Below, piece after piece: positions 1 to 7,554 of a stretch of DNA of 32,055 nt. Numbering within the stretch: the stretch's first letter is position 1; each line of letters starts with the position of its first letter. Origin of the DNA: Clostridiaceae bacterium (GTDB lineage Bacteria > Bacillota > Clostridia > Saccharofermentanales > DTU023); contig DUPV01000067.1 in NCBI GenBank assembly GCA_012838135.1, positions 1 to 32,055 on the forward strand. The letters run 5' to 3'. The notes under the pieces were generated by a model, which saw only the letters and a list, made by a program, of their open reading frames with translations, searched no databases and was not told the DNA's origin. Position numbers and translations under genes: made by a program.

Positions 1-3000
1 CAGACTGCTCACTGCCGTTGTATTCCTTAGTAGCGCTGTTACCTGTGACAATGATCTCGTATTCTTCATCGGTAGCATTAATTGTAAGCGTACCGGATAC
101 ATGTGTTCCCTGAACAACAGAAGCATCAACTTCGACTGTAAATGTGTTGTTATTGTCCGAATTGTCGCTGACCGTCTTGACTCCACTGGCACCTTTTCCT
201 GTAGGCGTAATCGTAACAGTTTTATTGTCGTTCAGTGTGAAAGAGGTTTGCCCCTCGTTTCCAGTGATGGTTTCATCACCATAAACCAGGGTGTACTGCT
301 GATAGGTGTGACTGTTGCCATCATACGGCCAAGACTTAGTTCCGGATGTCACCTTTAGAATCGGTGCCCATTGGGCATAAAGGGTATTCTCAGTGTCTTG
401 ATAGATTCTATCGACTGTAACAACTTGGCCGGGATCAAAGGAATTGCCGCTACCGTCAGCCTTGCTGTTCCAGCCTGTAAAATCATAGCCGGAACGTGTA
501 AATGAATTTGCCAAAATAGTGTGGGTTGCATTATTAGCCAACTCGATAGTTGTTGGGCCGCCTGTTCCGCCATTGGCATCATAGGTAATAAAGGTTCCGG
601 TATTGATATCGCCCCATTGGGCATATAAGGTTACGCCGCCTGCCGGAACTGATATAAGATGGTTAGGCATATAGGTGGTGCCAGTGCCATCGGCCTTGCT
701 GTTCCAGCCCAAGAAAACTTTATTACTTGGAGCTGTTAATCCAGCAGCACTCTTTACCGTAGCTTGTGCTCCAATTAAATAATTGTTGCTGTCTACCGGA
801 GCAGTTCCTGTTCCGCCATTGACCTCATAGGTAACCTGTGCTGTCTGATTTCCAAATACCGGATATAACTTAAAGTTTCCGGAAATCGGAGTTTCAAAAT
901 CAAACTTCACAAAGTAGCCGTTTAGATACCAATACCAACCGAGGAAATTCTCTCCGGGAGGATTGCCTGTGGGTTGTTCGATGGTGTGAAGGGGGGTAAT
1001 GTTAGCTTCCGTATGGAAAGCCCCATCTCCTTCATTCAAGGTATTATAGAAGGTTACCGTATACTTTTCACTGGTCCATTTGGCGTAAAGGGCCAGGTTG
1101 TGGGCCGGCATCTTTTTACCTGCTAAGGTATAGGGCGTGCCTTCGCAAGCTGAATTATCATACCAGCCTGCAAAATAATAAGTTATACCTGCCTGTTCAA
1201 AGGTTGAGTTTTCATTAAGACCCGTTGTGTCTTTATCCGAAATATCGGCATCAAAAGGAATATTTGAGACAACTAATGGATTCTGACCGTTATTCTTATT
1301 AAAGGTTAAGGTATAGTTGTTTCTGGTGTAACGAATCTTTGAAACTTGACCAGGTGCAAGGGAATCCCATTGGCTCATAGGCGTTACAGTAAAGCCGGGT
1401 ATATCTATACCGTCTTCAATGGAAAAGCTCAACCAGCGGCTACCACTATAAAATGAATAAGGATCTTTAATCTCTATATTTGTGTCCAATTCATAGTAGC
1501 CTATAGTATATTCATAATCGTTACCCGAATATCTACCATAAACAGTCAAATTCTTATTAGGCATACATGGGGCTTCAGAATAGGCTGTGCCGCCCCATTC
1601 AGTCGTATACCAAAAATAATAGGGATAGGCTGCTACAGCCGCATTATATGGAGTCTTGGTTGATTGACCATATTTTAACTGAGTCGTGGAATATGTGTTC
1701 CAATTATTATTATTTTGATTCTTCCGTAATATTTTAAAAGTATAGACATTCCTCTTATAGTAAACATTAACAACCGTATCCCCATTGGCAGAAATGGTTA
1801 CATCATCCGCATGGTCAAAATGGAAACCGGTATATGATTTAGAATCATAGATAGCAGGAGCTCCTGTTGTACCTGTCTTATAAACCACTTCTTCAAAGGT
1901 ATAGTCTTCATCTTCGGCATTTTCCTGCCAGTAGACCACCTTGTATGAAGTATCTGTCGTAGTCTGCCAAACGGCATAAAGGGTAATATTTTGTGTTACA
2001 GTATAACTCGTTAGAATAGCTGCTCCGCCATCGGTTAAAGACCAATGTTTAAAGGTGTAGCCTGGCCTTGTCGGACTTTCCAGCGTCCCGATTGGATCAC
2101 TATCTTCCACATACTTAGGTAAAACAGCAGAACCCCCGTTGGAATCAAAAGTGACTTTCCATGCGTCTTTGGTCACTGCATAGAGGGTCTTGTCTGCTGT
2201 GATTGGTGTTGCAAAGTCAAAAGCTGGTCCATCAGCTGTTTCAGACCAGTGGCTGAAAACCTTGCCCGGTTCTGTAACATTTAGTGGCACGTCTGAATCG
2301 TTTACAGTGCCATTGGGTGCAACGGTCTTTGTTTTTAGGATTTCGCCATTGTAGACAAAGTCCACATAGAAGATCTGTTCAAACTTAGCATTAACTGTAA
2401 ATTCTGTGTCGCTAGGAGGATCAGTTGGTGTGACACTTATAGCTTGAGTAAAGTCTATTGGATTATCACCCGCATCAAACCAGCCCAAAAATTTATGATT
2501 GGACTTTTCTGGAGCTTTAGGTTCGACCAAATACTCTCCGTTTTTGACTGTTTGCCTTTCAACTTCGGTACCATCAACCTTAAAGATATAGGTATGGGTG
2601 GTTGCCTCCGGACCGATGACCATCATCTTCATCACCCACGGTCCGAAGAAATCTCGATTGTCATTGAAAACCTTTGACGATTTTTTACCTACATGTGTAG
2701 GTTCTTCTACAGGCTTTTCTGTAGGCTTTTCTGTAGGTTCTTCTACAGGCTTCTCTGCAGGTTCTTCTACAGGCTTCTCTGCAGGTTCTTCTACAGGCTT
2801 CTCTGCAGGTTCTTCTACAGGCTTTTCTGTAAGTCCTTCTACAGGCTTTTCTGTAGGTTCTTCTACAGGTTTTTCTGCAGGTCCTTCTACAGGCTTCTCT
2901 GTAGGTCCTTCTGTAGATCCTTCTACAGCTACTCCCGTTGTACTCCCATCATTTGCAAATACCGCTGTCGGCGTCATTTGCATAATAAATGACAGTAACA

Positions 3001-3040
3001 ATACTATTGCCAGAAATAATTTAGTCTTTCTCTTGCGCAT
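1..3040 (-). CDS. Giant secreted surface protein with InlB-type repeats (3' end outside window)
   Basis: The frame is open from ATG at 3040 to the left edge (1013 codons) with no stop, so the C-terminus and any wall anchor are not visible. The start follows a very strong GGAGGGAGG ribosome site. Residues 1-29 form a signal peptide (MRKRK, a hydrophobic core, then VFA before N30). Residues about 40-116 are octapeptide repeats of the EEPAEKPV type. From about 160 to 890 come roughly seven to eight B-repeat modules of the InlB/Listeria-Bacteroides type, ending in LYAVWQ, LYAKW, LYAQWG and similar. From about 895 the sequence changes to YDG-type modules (SWPYDGNSH, then KEYNGSEQS), which resemble MBG-like Ig or beta-grasp surface domains. 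Known relatives are adhesins or wall proteins of Gram-positive bacteria; adhesion here is inferred. The neighbouring c-di-GMP genes make regulation by that messenger plausible. Confidence 0.9.
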   Translation of the reverse strand, partial: MRKRKTKLFLAIVLLLSFIMQMTPTAVFANDGSTTGVAVEGSTEGPTEKPVEGPAEKPVEEPTEKPVEGLTEKPVEEPAEKPVEEPAEKPVEEPAEKPVEEPTEKPTEKPVEEPTHVGKKSSKVFNDNRDFFGPWVMKMMVIGPEATTHTYIFKVDGTEVERQTVKNGEYLVEPKAPEKSNHKFLGWFDAGDNPIDFTQAISVTPTDPPSDTEFTVNAKFEQIFYVDFVYNGEILKTKTVAPNGTVNDSDVPLNVTEPGKVFSHWSETADGPAFDFATPITADKTLYAVTKDAWKVTFDSNGGSAVLPKYVEDSDPIGTLESPTRPGYTFKHWSLTDGGAAILTSYTVTQNITLYAVWQTTTDTSYKVVYWQENAEDEDYTFEEVVYKTGTTGAPAIYDSKSYTGFHFDHADDVTISANGDTVVNVYYKRNVYTFKILRKNQNNNNWNTYSTTQLKYGQSTKTPYNAAVAAYPYYFWYTTEWGGTAYSEAPCMPNKNLTVYGRYSGNDYEYTIGYYELDTNIEIKDPYSFYSGSRWLSFSIEDGIDIPGFTVTPMSQWDSLAPGQVSKIRYTRNNYTLTFNKNNGQNPLVVSNIPFDADISDKDTTGLNENSTFEQAGITYYFAGWYDNSACEGTPYTLAGKKMPAHNLALYAKWTSEKYTVTFYNTLNEGDGAFHTEANITPLHTIEQPTGNPPGENFLGWYWYLNGYFVKFDFETPISGNFKLYPVFGNQTAQVTYEVNGGTGTAPVDSNNYLIGAQATVKSAAGLTAPSNKVFLGWNSKADGTGTTYMPNHLISVPAGGVTLYAQWGDINTGTFITYDANGGTGGPTTIELANNATHTILANSFTRSGYDFTGWNSKADGSGNSFDPGQVVTVDRIYQDTENTLYAQWAPILKVTSGTKSWPYDGNSHTYQQYTLVYGDETITGNEGQTSFTLNDNKTVTITPTGKGASGVKTVSDNSDNNNTFTVEVDASVVQGTHVSGTLTINATDEEYEIIVTGNSATKEYNGSEQS
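2697..2925 (-). repeat. 24-bp tandem repeat coding for EEPAEKPV octapeptides
   Basis: About nine to ten copies of a 24-bp unit (plus-strand form begins GGTTCTTCTACAGG) lie just after the signal-peptide coding part of the surface protein. They encode Pro/Glu/Lys-rich octapeptides varying as [16 protein letters not shown] and EGPAEKPV. One unit is shortened. Three central copies are nearly identical, which suggests recent slippage or unequal crossing-over. The protein product is probably an extended stalk or wall-spanning spacer. Confidence 0.9.
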
Positions 3041-3086
3041 ATTTCCTCCCTCCTAGAATGATGTTATTGAACTTCTTCCGTTTTGA

Positions 3087-3114
3087 ATTATAAATTTGAT
3101 TAGAATGTTGTATA
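3087..3114 (-). promoter_or_regulatory. Candidate sigma-70 promoter of the surface protein gene
   Basis: On the minus strand a perfect TATAAT (3087-3092) is preceded after 16 bp by TATACA (3109-3114), four of six matches to the -35 consensus. It lies about 47 bp upstream of the ATG at 3040. Assignment is by motif only. Confidence 0.45.
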
Positions 3115-3143
3115 GTTCGTTTGTACCTGTTTTTTACGGCAAC

Positions 3144-3157
3144 AAATATCGATATTT
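3144..3157. promoter_or_regulatory. 14-bp perfect palindrome upstream of the surface protein promoter
   Basis: AAATATCGATATTT is a perfect palindrome about 30 bp upstream of the candidate -35 box of the surface protein gene. It could be an operator, but AT-rich palindromes also arise by chance. Confidence 0.25.
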
Positions 3158-3370
3158 ATACATTGTTTGTATATATCATAAAAAGCCGTAGTTACACCGA
3201 GGTTACATGCGGCACTTTTTAGTAAAATAATTATTGTAAAAATAAAAAAAGATAGGAAAAGCCCTGCCGGATCACAGAAATAATCTATTATTTAAATAAT
3301 TACAATATTGATCAAACTATAGATCCAGAAGAAACCCGCAGGACAAAACCTTAAACTGAACAAAAAAATT

Positions 3371-3451
3371 CGGGGCTCTCCATGTAAAAAAGCAGGTAAT
3401 TTTGGTCTTTGGAAAGGAAGGATATATCTGATTTCGCCTGCTACCCGCCCC
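3371..3451. other. Nested inverted repeats, possible structured RNA
   Basis: AGCAGG (3391-3396) pairs perfectly with CCTGCT (3437-3442), and GGGGC (3372-3376) outside it pairs with GCCCC (3447-3451), giving a nested stem arrangement. Read on the minus strand, both 3' arms are followed by T runs (CCTGCTTTTTT and GCCCCGAATTTTTTT). This resembles a leader with terminator-like ends upstream of the surface protein gene. No known family was recognised. Confidence 0.3.
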
Positions 3452-3616
3452 TCGGTTAAGTTCTTATCCTATATAGTGTACTTCTATGCTGGTAAAATGG
3501 TTTTTATTCATGGTATTATAGTATCAAACAGTGAACGCTTTCTTGCTTTTGCTCGAAGAGCTCCGGTTAGTACCTTTAGATAAATAAGATGCCCGTTTCA
3601 AGCGCCTTGTACCTCC

Positions 3617-3642
3617 CCCTAATGTATTTAGGGTATTTTTTC
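3617..3642 (+). terminator. Weak terminator-like hairpin
   Basis: CCCTAA (3617-3622), a 5-nt loop and TTAGGG (3628-3633) form a 6-bp stem followed by TATTTTTT. It lies about 135 bp upstream of the first phosphodiesterase gene, so it could end an upstream transcript or act as a leader attenuator. The stem has only three G-C pairs. Confidence 0.35.
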
Positions 3643-3775
3643 GTCACCGTATCTACCCTCACCAATAATAGAAAAAGTGACAAAATGACTTGAAATCTAA
3701 TCTTAAAGGTATTAAGACAAACTGACAAACCGGCAACACACTGAAGCTCAAAGACCGACTTTGGAGGTTGGAATC

Positions 3776-4657
3776 ATGAAATACAGTCTTGTGCTGTCAA
3801 CAATACTTTATATCTGCGGTTGCTTTTATACGGTTTTCGGCGCATGTATAATAAGAGCTAACCCAAAAAGCAAAGTCAACCGGCTGTTTCTGTTTCTAAC
3901 AAGTTTATTAGGAATTTGGTCGTTTTCATATTCCATTTCAAATTCAGCGCCTACGGCGGAAGTAAGTGCTTTTTGGCGGTCCTTCTCCGTTTTAGGCTGG
4001 GGTGTTTTTAGCAGTGTTTTACTCCACTTTGTACTTGTCCTCACAAAAACTGAAAGTCGATTAAGCAGACGAAATATACTGACCTTGCTTTACTTACCTG
4101 CTGTAATAAATATTATTCTATTCGGACCCTTTGGCTATCTTGTAGAGAAGCAATATGTAATGGTGCAGACTGACTACGGTTGGCTAAACATGGCTCCTAT
4201 GTATGCCGCAGGAATTTGGCTTAACTCATACTATATTGTTTTTTCGCTTGTAACTCTTATCTTGCTCATTCGCTGGTGGATAAAAATCGAGTCCGGTACT
4301 CCTGCGAAGCGGTATGCAAGAAATTTTTTAATATCTATAACACTTCTTTTTTTGGTAGAATTCTTCATAGAAGCGTTACCTGACATTCTTGAGAAAAAAA
4401 CTTTTCCTAAATTACCCGTTATATTTCTCTTAACTCCAACAATAATGCTCTTTTCAGTATTGAGAAAATTCGGGCTGCTTACTGAAATACACAGGAAAAC
4501 ATACTCATTATCGGAGATCAAGAAAAACCTGAACGCAGACAGGTTGCGTTTATTTCCAACGGCAACAACCATTTTCTTGATAGGTGGCTGTATATCCTTC
4601 TTTCTAGGATATTTCGGCATGAAAAAAATCTGGAAAATGAACTTTTACGCGCCATGA
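3776..4657 (+). CDS. Membrane c-di-GMP phosphodiesterase, N-terminal part (split by frameshift)
   Basis: The start is ATG at 3776, preceded by GGAGG eight bases upstream; an in-frame TTG at 3761 lies within the ribosome site and is less likely. The 293-residue product is a multi-spanning membrane module resembling the N-terminal 7TM region of some histidine kinases (HisKA_7TM type). It continues into a second membrane block. It aligns along its whole length with residues 1 to about 280 of the intact 1030-residue paralog at 7555-10647. At GYFGMKK the frame is lost: the next residues in the other frame (NLENELLRAM) match NLEKELFFAF of the paralog with no gap. The A7 run at 4622-4628 therefore appears to lack one A. 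The reading frame ends in TGA overlapping the ATG of the next frame (ATGA). Its own function would be membrane sensing. Confidence 0.85.
   Translation: MKYSLVLSTILYICGCFYTVFGACIIRANPKSKVNRLFLFLTSLLGIWSFSYSISNSAPTAEVSAFWRSFSVLGWGVFSSVLLHFVLVLTKTESRLSRRNILTLLYLPAVINIILFGPFGYLVEKQYVMVQTDYGWLNMAPMYAAGIWLNSYYIVFSLVTLILLIRWWIKIESGTPAKRYARNFLISITLLFLVEFFIEALPDILEKKTFPKLPVIFLLTPTIMLFSVLRKFGLLTEIHRKTYSLSEIKKNLNADRLRLFPTATTIFLIGGCISFFLGYFGMKKIWKMNFYAP
4622..4628 (+). other. A7 homopolymer at the frameshift point
   Basis: Seven adenines follow ATG in the codons for MKK. Eight adenines would fuse the two phosphodiesterase frames with perfect alignment to the paralog. The tract could be a phase-variable switch, a site of transcriptional slippage or -1 ribosomal frameshifting (AAA AAA A permits it), a fixed mutation, or a sequencing error. 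Confidence 0.7.
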
Positions 4658-6882
4658 TTTTAGTGTTAATCGGAATTTTTGTAAGGTTTATACCGTACAT
4701 AACGAAAAAACATGATATCCAAAATGCCATTTTCCTGGTAATAGGCACCGTCGGTACATTGTTTTTTATGATAAGCAGCGCTAATACAGGGGCATTAACA
4801 GTATGGGCAGTATACATATTGTTTCTTCTGCTTACCGTTATCCTTGATGATAGAGTCAGCGCCATCCTCTTCACTGTAATTTGCGCAGTAATGCAGGTCA
4901 GTTTTTGGATAGCCTATCCGAAAGTTTCTGTCACCATCGATGGCAACCAGTACTTGACAAGAATTATTATCATTATGCTTTCATATTTAATTGTAAGATA
5001 TCTGACGATTGAATATGCTTTAAAAGTGAAGGATTATAATCGGTTTGCCAGAGAAAAGGAAATACTTGAAAGAATTTCTTCCAGTTTTATTTCTATTAAC
5101 AAAGAAAACGCCAAAGAGAAAATCGATAATATGTTTGAAATGGCTGATGAAATACTGGAATTCAGTTATGCCTACATAATCGAATTTGGCGAAGATTACG
5201 AAAATGCAACGATTCTAAATACTTGCGCAAAAAATCTTGAGAGCGAATCATTTCCCTTTCACCCGGGAATGAGAGTAAAGACAGCGACTTTGCCCATGGT
5301 TAAGCTTCTGATCGATCAGGATATACAGATGATATGTGAAGACACCACAAACATTTTCACTTACGGAGGTGACGAGCAAAAAGATTTTTTCTCGTCAAGA
5401 GGAATAAACTCTTTCTTTGCCCTGCCAATAAAAATCGATCAAAAAATACAAGGAATAATTGTCATTGAATACAATGACCGAATGGATTTAAGCCTCGCGG
5501 AAGGTCGATTATATTTATTGAAAATTGTTGTAAATATATTGGGAGATGCAAAGAAGAAGATCTTGTACGAGGAAAGGCTATATAATTTCGCATATTTTGA
5601 TGAGGCCACAAAATTAGCGAACAGAAACATGCTGAAAAAAAGGCTGAAGCAAATTATAAACAAGAGAAAAGGAGCAGAGAAAATTGCCGTTTTAAATATT
5701 AAGCTTGAGAACCTCACGATGATTAACGATACCTTCGGTCATAGTGTAGGAGAACAGATAATAATAAAATCGGCAACAATTCTCAAAAATCTGTTTGAGG
5801 ATTCTTATAATATCGCAAGATCAAGTGAAGAGAATTTTGTTGTAATTCTGCCAACTGTAGAAAATACTAAACAAATAAAGAAGTGCGCAAATAAAATACT
5901 TGATTCTTTTTCACATCCTTTATCAACTGAGACAGGAATCGAAGCATTATTTGTCGTTGTTCGTATAGGAATATCCGTCTATCCGGACGACGGAAGAGAT
6001 GCGGATACACTCTTAAAGAATTCTGATCTGGCATTATTTGATGCGAAAAATACTAACGAGGAAATTATTTTCTATACGGAACGACTGGAAACCCATATTG
6101 TGGAAAACACCTTGCTCACGAACAGGCTATTTAAGGCGTTACAAAACGAAGAGTTTTTCCTGGAGTTTCAACCTCAGATTAGCTGTGCTACAGGGAAAAC
6201 GATTGGGGTTGAAGCCTTGCTCAGATGGAAAACTGACGGCAATAAAAGAGTATCACCGGAAAGATTTATCCCCATACTTGAGCAAACAGGATTAATTTAT
6301 GACGTGGGTCTCTGGGTGCTGGAACAAACGCTTCAAGAGCATAACCGACTTATAGCAAAGGGATTTCCACCTCTTCGTTTTGATGTCAATTTATCGGTTA
6401 GACAATTCCAGGAAAAAAATTTAATTCCTGATTTTATAAAAATTATAGAGGAAAGCGGAGTGGATCCGAAATATATTGAGCTGGAGATTACAGAAAGCTT
6501 GTTCTTTGAAAATCTTGAGGATGTCAGTGAAAAGCTGTACAAATTGAAAGAGTTGGGAGTAGGTATTGCCATAGATGATTTCGGCAAAGGATATTCATCA
6601 TTAAGTCGATTGAATTTGATACCTTTTGACAGAATTAAGATAGACAAAGACATGATACATTATATAGATTTAGAAACAAAAAGAGTCACTATAACCGAAG
6701 TTATTATTTTATTAGCAAAAGCCTTCAATGCACGTATTACGGCTGAAGGCGTGGAAACCAAAGAACAGGTGGATTTTCTGAAAGAGATTCACTGCGATGA
6801 AATACAAGGGCACTATTATTCGAAAGCTCTGTCGGCAGAAAAACTGGAAGAATTCTTAAAAAGGAATGATACAAGAGTTTAA
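4654..6882 (+). CDS. Membrane c-di-GMP phosphodiesterase, C-terminal part (GAF, degenerate GGDEF, EAL)
   Basis: This 742-residue frame continues the protein above. It opens with remaining membrane helices (to about residue 115), then a GAF-like domain (about 145-295). A GGDEF-fold domain follows (about 305-475) whose signature is degenerate (SSEENF at 390-395), so it should not make c-di-GMP. The EAL domain (about 485-735) keeps E520-A-L-L-R-W, ELEITES, the D641-D642-F-G-K-G-Y-S-S-L loop and EGVET, the residues that bind metal and substrate, so it should hydrolyse c-di-GMP to pGpG. The degenerate GGDEF may bind GTP as a regulator, as known for some such hybrids. Its ATG at 4654 overlaps the stop of the upstream frame, so coupled translation of a separate piece is possible, but it would begin inside a membrane block. 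A large part of 5902-6126 is nearly identical to the paralog. Confidence 0.9.
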   Translation: MILVLIGIFVRFIPYITKKHDIQNAIFLVIGTVGTLFFMISSANTGALTVWAVYILFLLLTVILDDRVSAILFTVICAVMQVSFWIAYPKVSVTIDGNQYLTRIIIIMLSYLIVRYLTIEYALKVKDYNRFAREKEILERISSSFISINKENAKEKIDNMFEMADEILEFSYAYIIEFGEDYENATILNTCAKNLESESFPFHPGMRVKTATLPMVKLLIDQDIQMICEDTTNIFTYGGDEQKDFFSSRGINSFFALPIKIDQKIQGIIVIEYNDRMDLSLAEGRLYLLKIVVNILGDAKKKILYEERLYNFAYFDEATKLANRNMLKKRLKQIINKRKGAEKIAVLNIKLENLTMINDTFGHSVGEQIIIKSATILKNLFEDSYNIARSSEENFVVILPTVENTKQIKKCANKILDSFSHPLSTETGIEALFVVVRIGISVYPDDGRDADTLLKNSDLALFDAKNTNEEIIFYTERLETHIVENTLLTNRLFKALQNEEFFLEFQPQISCATGKTIGVEALLRWKTDGNKRVSPERFIPILEQTGLIYDVGLWVLEQTLQEHNRLIAKGFPPLRFDVNLSVRQFQEKNLIPDFIKIIEESGVDPKYIELEITESLFFENLEDVSEKLYKLKELGVGIAIDDFGKGYSSLSRLNLIPFDRIKIDKDMIHYIDLETKRVTITEVIILLAKAFNARITAEGVETKEQVDFLKEIHCDEIQGHYYSKALSAEKLEEFLKRNDTRV
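5902..6126 (+). repeat. 225-bp inverted repeat, left copy (within phosphodiesterase 1)
   Basis: This stretch matches the reverse complement of 8296-8520 with about seven mismatches by eye. Bases just upstream are much more diverged. It covers the end of the degenerate GGDEF domain and the linker to EAL. It indicates gene conversion between the paralogs and could support inversion of the DNA between them. Confidence 0.85.
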
Positions 6883-6980
6883 TGCTGGCAATAAGGTTGG
6901 CGTAATAATCGAGTCCCGGAGAAAATGAGTCAGCCGAGTCCCCGGACATCTCTTTCTAATGATCTTAAAGAAATGCAAAT

Positions 6981-7265
6981 TTAATCGTCAAATAAGTCCC
7001 GTATTATATAGTAGGATTGTTTCGGTCGTTCTTTATATTCAGGCATCTCCCAGTCCTCCCAAGAATATGCACTCAAATTGTTTAAAACATTGTTTTCTAT
7101 ACTTGGAAACGAATCCAATACAGTACCTGTATCATCTATGTATAGAGCTCCTATATAGATTTCATCGACAATTCTGCTTGCTTCAAGACCGTCTTTATGG
7201 ACATCGCTGATAAATTCCTTGTTACTTGGATTCCTTGATTGGATTAATAACCAAGGAATTCTCAA
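6981..7265 (-). CDS. Unknown acidic protein segment, probable C-terminal half of a split small gene
   Basis: This frame ends with TAA at 6981-6983. The first alternative start is TTG at 7265, but the frame is open up to 7319, giving an upstream extension reading SIFSNYADYYINDDGGLE. That opening coincides with a T6 run in the overlapping 88-residue frame. I therefore infer one gene of about 195 codons broken at 7310-7315. The segment is soluble, acidic and Trp/Tyr-containing near its end (SWEDWEMPEYKERPKQSYY). I do not recognise a family. It lies directly downstream of the second phosphodiesterase and its N-terminal half in the same direction, so it may have served the same signalling unit. 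It could instead be a separate small protein with a TTG start, but no ribosome site supports that. Confidence 0.5.
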   Translation of the reverse strand: MRIPWLLIQSRNPSNKEFISDVHKDGLEASRIVDEIYIGALYIDDTGTVLDSFPSIENNVLNNLSAYSWEDWEMPEYKERPKQSYYIIRDLFDD

Positions 7266-7281
7266 TTCCAGTCCACCGTCA

Positions 7282-7548
7282 TCATTTATATAATAATCGG
7301 CGTAGTTTGAAAAAATACTTCATCCCGGAATAAGCATTCACACTCCAAATCTCCATCAAGATGGAAAAAACCGAAAGAACAGAACCATACAAGATAAACA
7401 GCAAGGCCAGCAATATGGCAAATTCGAAATATACTTTGCCTAAAAAGAAAGCCACGATCATATATATATGACCGCCCAGCTCAATAAGCAGCCAGAGACA
7501 TTCTACCAACCAAAAATAAGATATCCTCGCTAAGAGTGTTTGTTTCAT
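7282..7548 (-). CDS. Small membrane protein of unknown function, probable N-terminal half of a split gene
   Basis: ATG at 7548 follows the phosphodiesterase stop codon after six bases, so the gene is in one operon with it. The 88-residue product has two to three hydrophobic segments (about residues 10-35, 36-60 and part of the next). It ends in a basic stretch (FFKLRRLLYK) that probably arises from the frameshift. Dropping one T from the T6 run (plus-strand A6 at 7310-7315) would continue into SNYADYYINDD and the acidic segment 6981-7265. The motif LYGSVLSVFSILME faintly recalls the C-terminal membrane part of family-2 glycosyltransferases; this is only an impression. Function unknown. Confidence 0.6.
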   Translation of the reverse strand: MKQTLLARISYFWLVECLWLLIELGGHIYMIVAFFLGKVYFEFAILLALLFILYGSVLSVFSILMEIWSVNAYSGMKYFFKLRRLLYK

Positions 7549-7554
7549 TTCTTT

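Larger units (their letters stand above)
3041..3775. other. Long intergenic region between surface protein and c-di-GMP island
   Basis: This 735-bp stretch has no convincing coding sequence in either direction. It holds the surface-protein promoter and ribosome site (3041-3114), an AT-rich palindrome, a nested inverted-repeat element (3371-3451), a weak terminator-like hairpin (3617-3642) and the GGAGG site of the next gene (3763-3767). I looked for a c-di-GMP riboswitch (class I GEMM and class II motifs) on both strands and did not find one. Confidence 0.6.

Noticed and set aside
355-624. Minus-strand frame of 89 codons inside the surface protein
   Set aside because: It is out of frame with the long open frame that carries the InlB-type repeats.
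2697-2925. CRISPR-like array
   Set aside because: The units are directly adjacent without unique spacers and encode in-frame octapeptides.
2598-3056. Plus-strand frames with Gly/Ser/Phe or Cys/Arg-rich repeats opposite the surface protein start
   Set aside because: They are shadows of the 24-bp repeat in the true minus-strand gene, which has a signal peptide, ribosome site and recognisable domains.
3041-3775. c-di-GMP riboswitch upstream of the island or surface gene
   Set aside because: CGCAGGACAAAACC at about 3330 and GGGTAGCAGG on the minus strand resemble fragments of the class I motif, but the paired core and the remaining conserved blocks are missing.
6910-6946. Short direct repeat CGAGTCCCGGA / CGAGTCCCCGGA after the first phosphodiesterase
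   Set aside because: Only two short, slightly different copies; no stem with a T run and no clear function.
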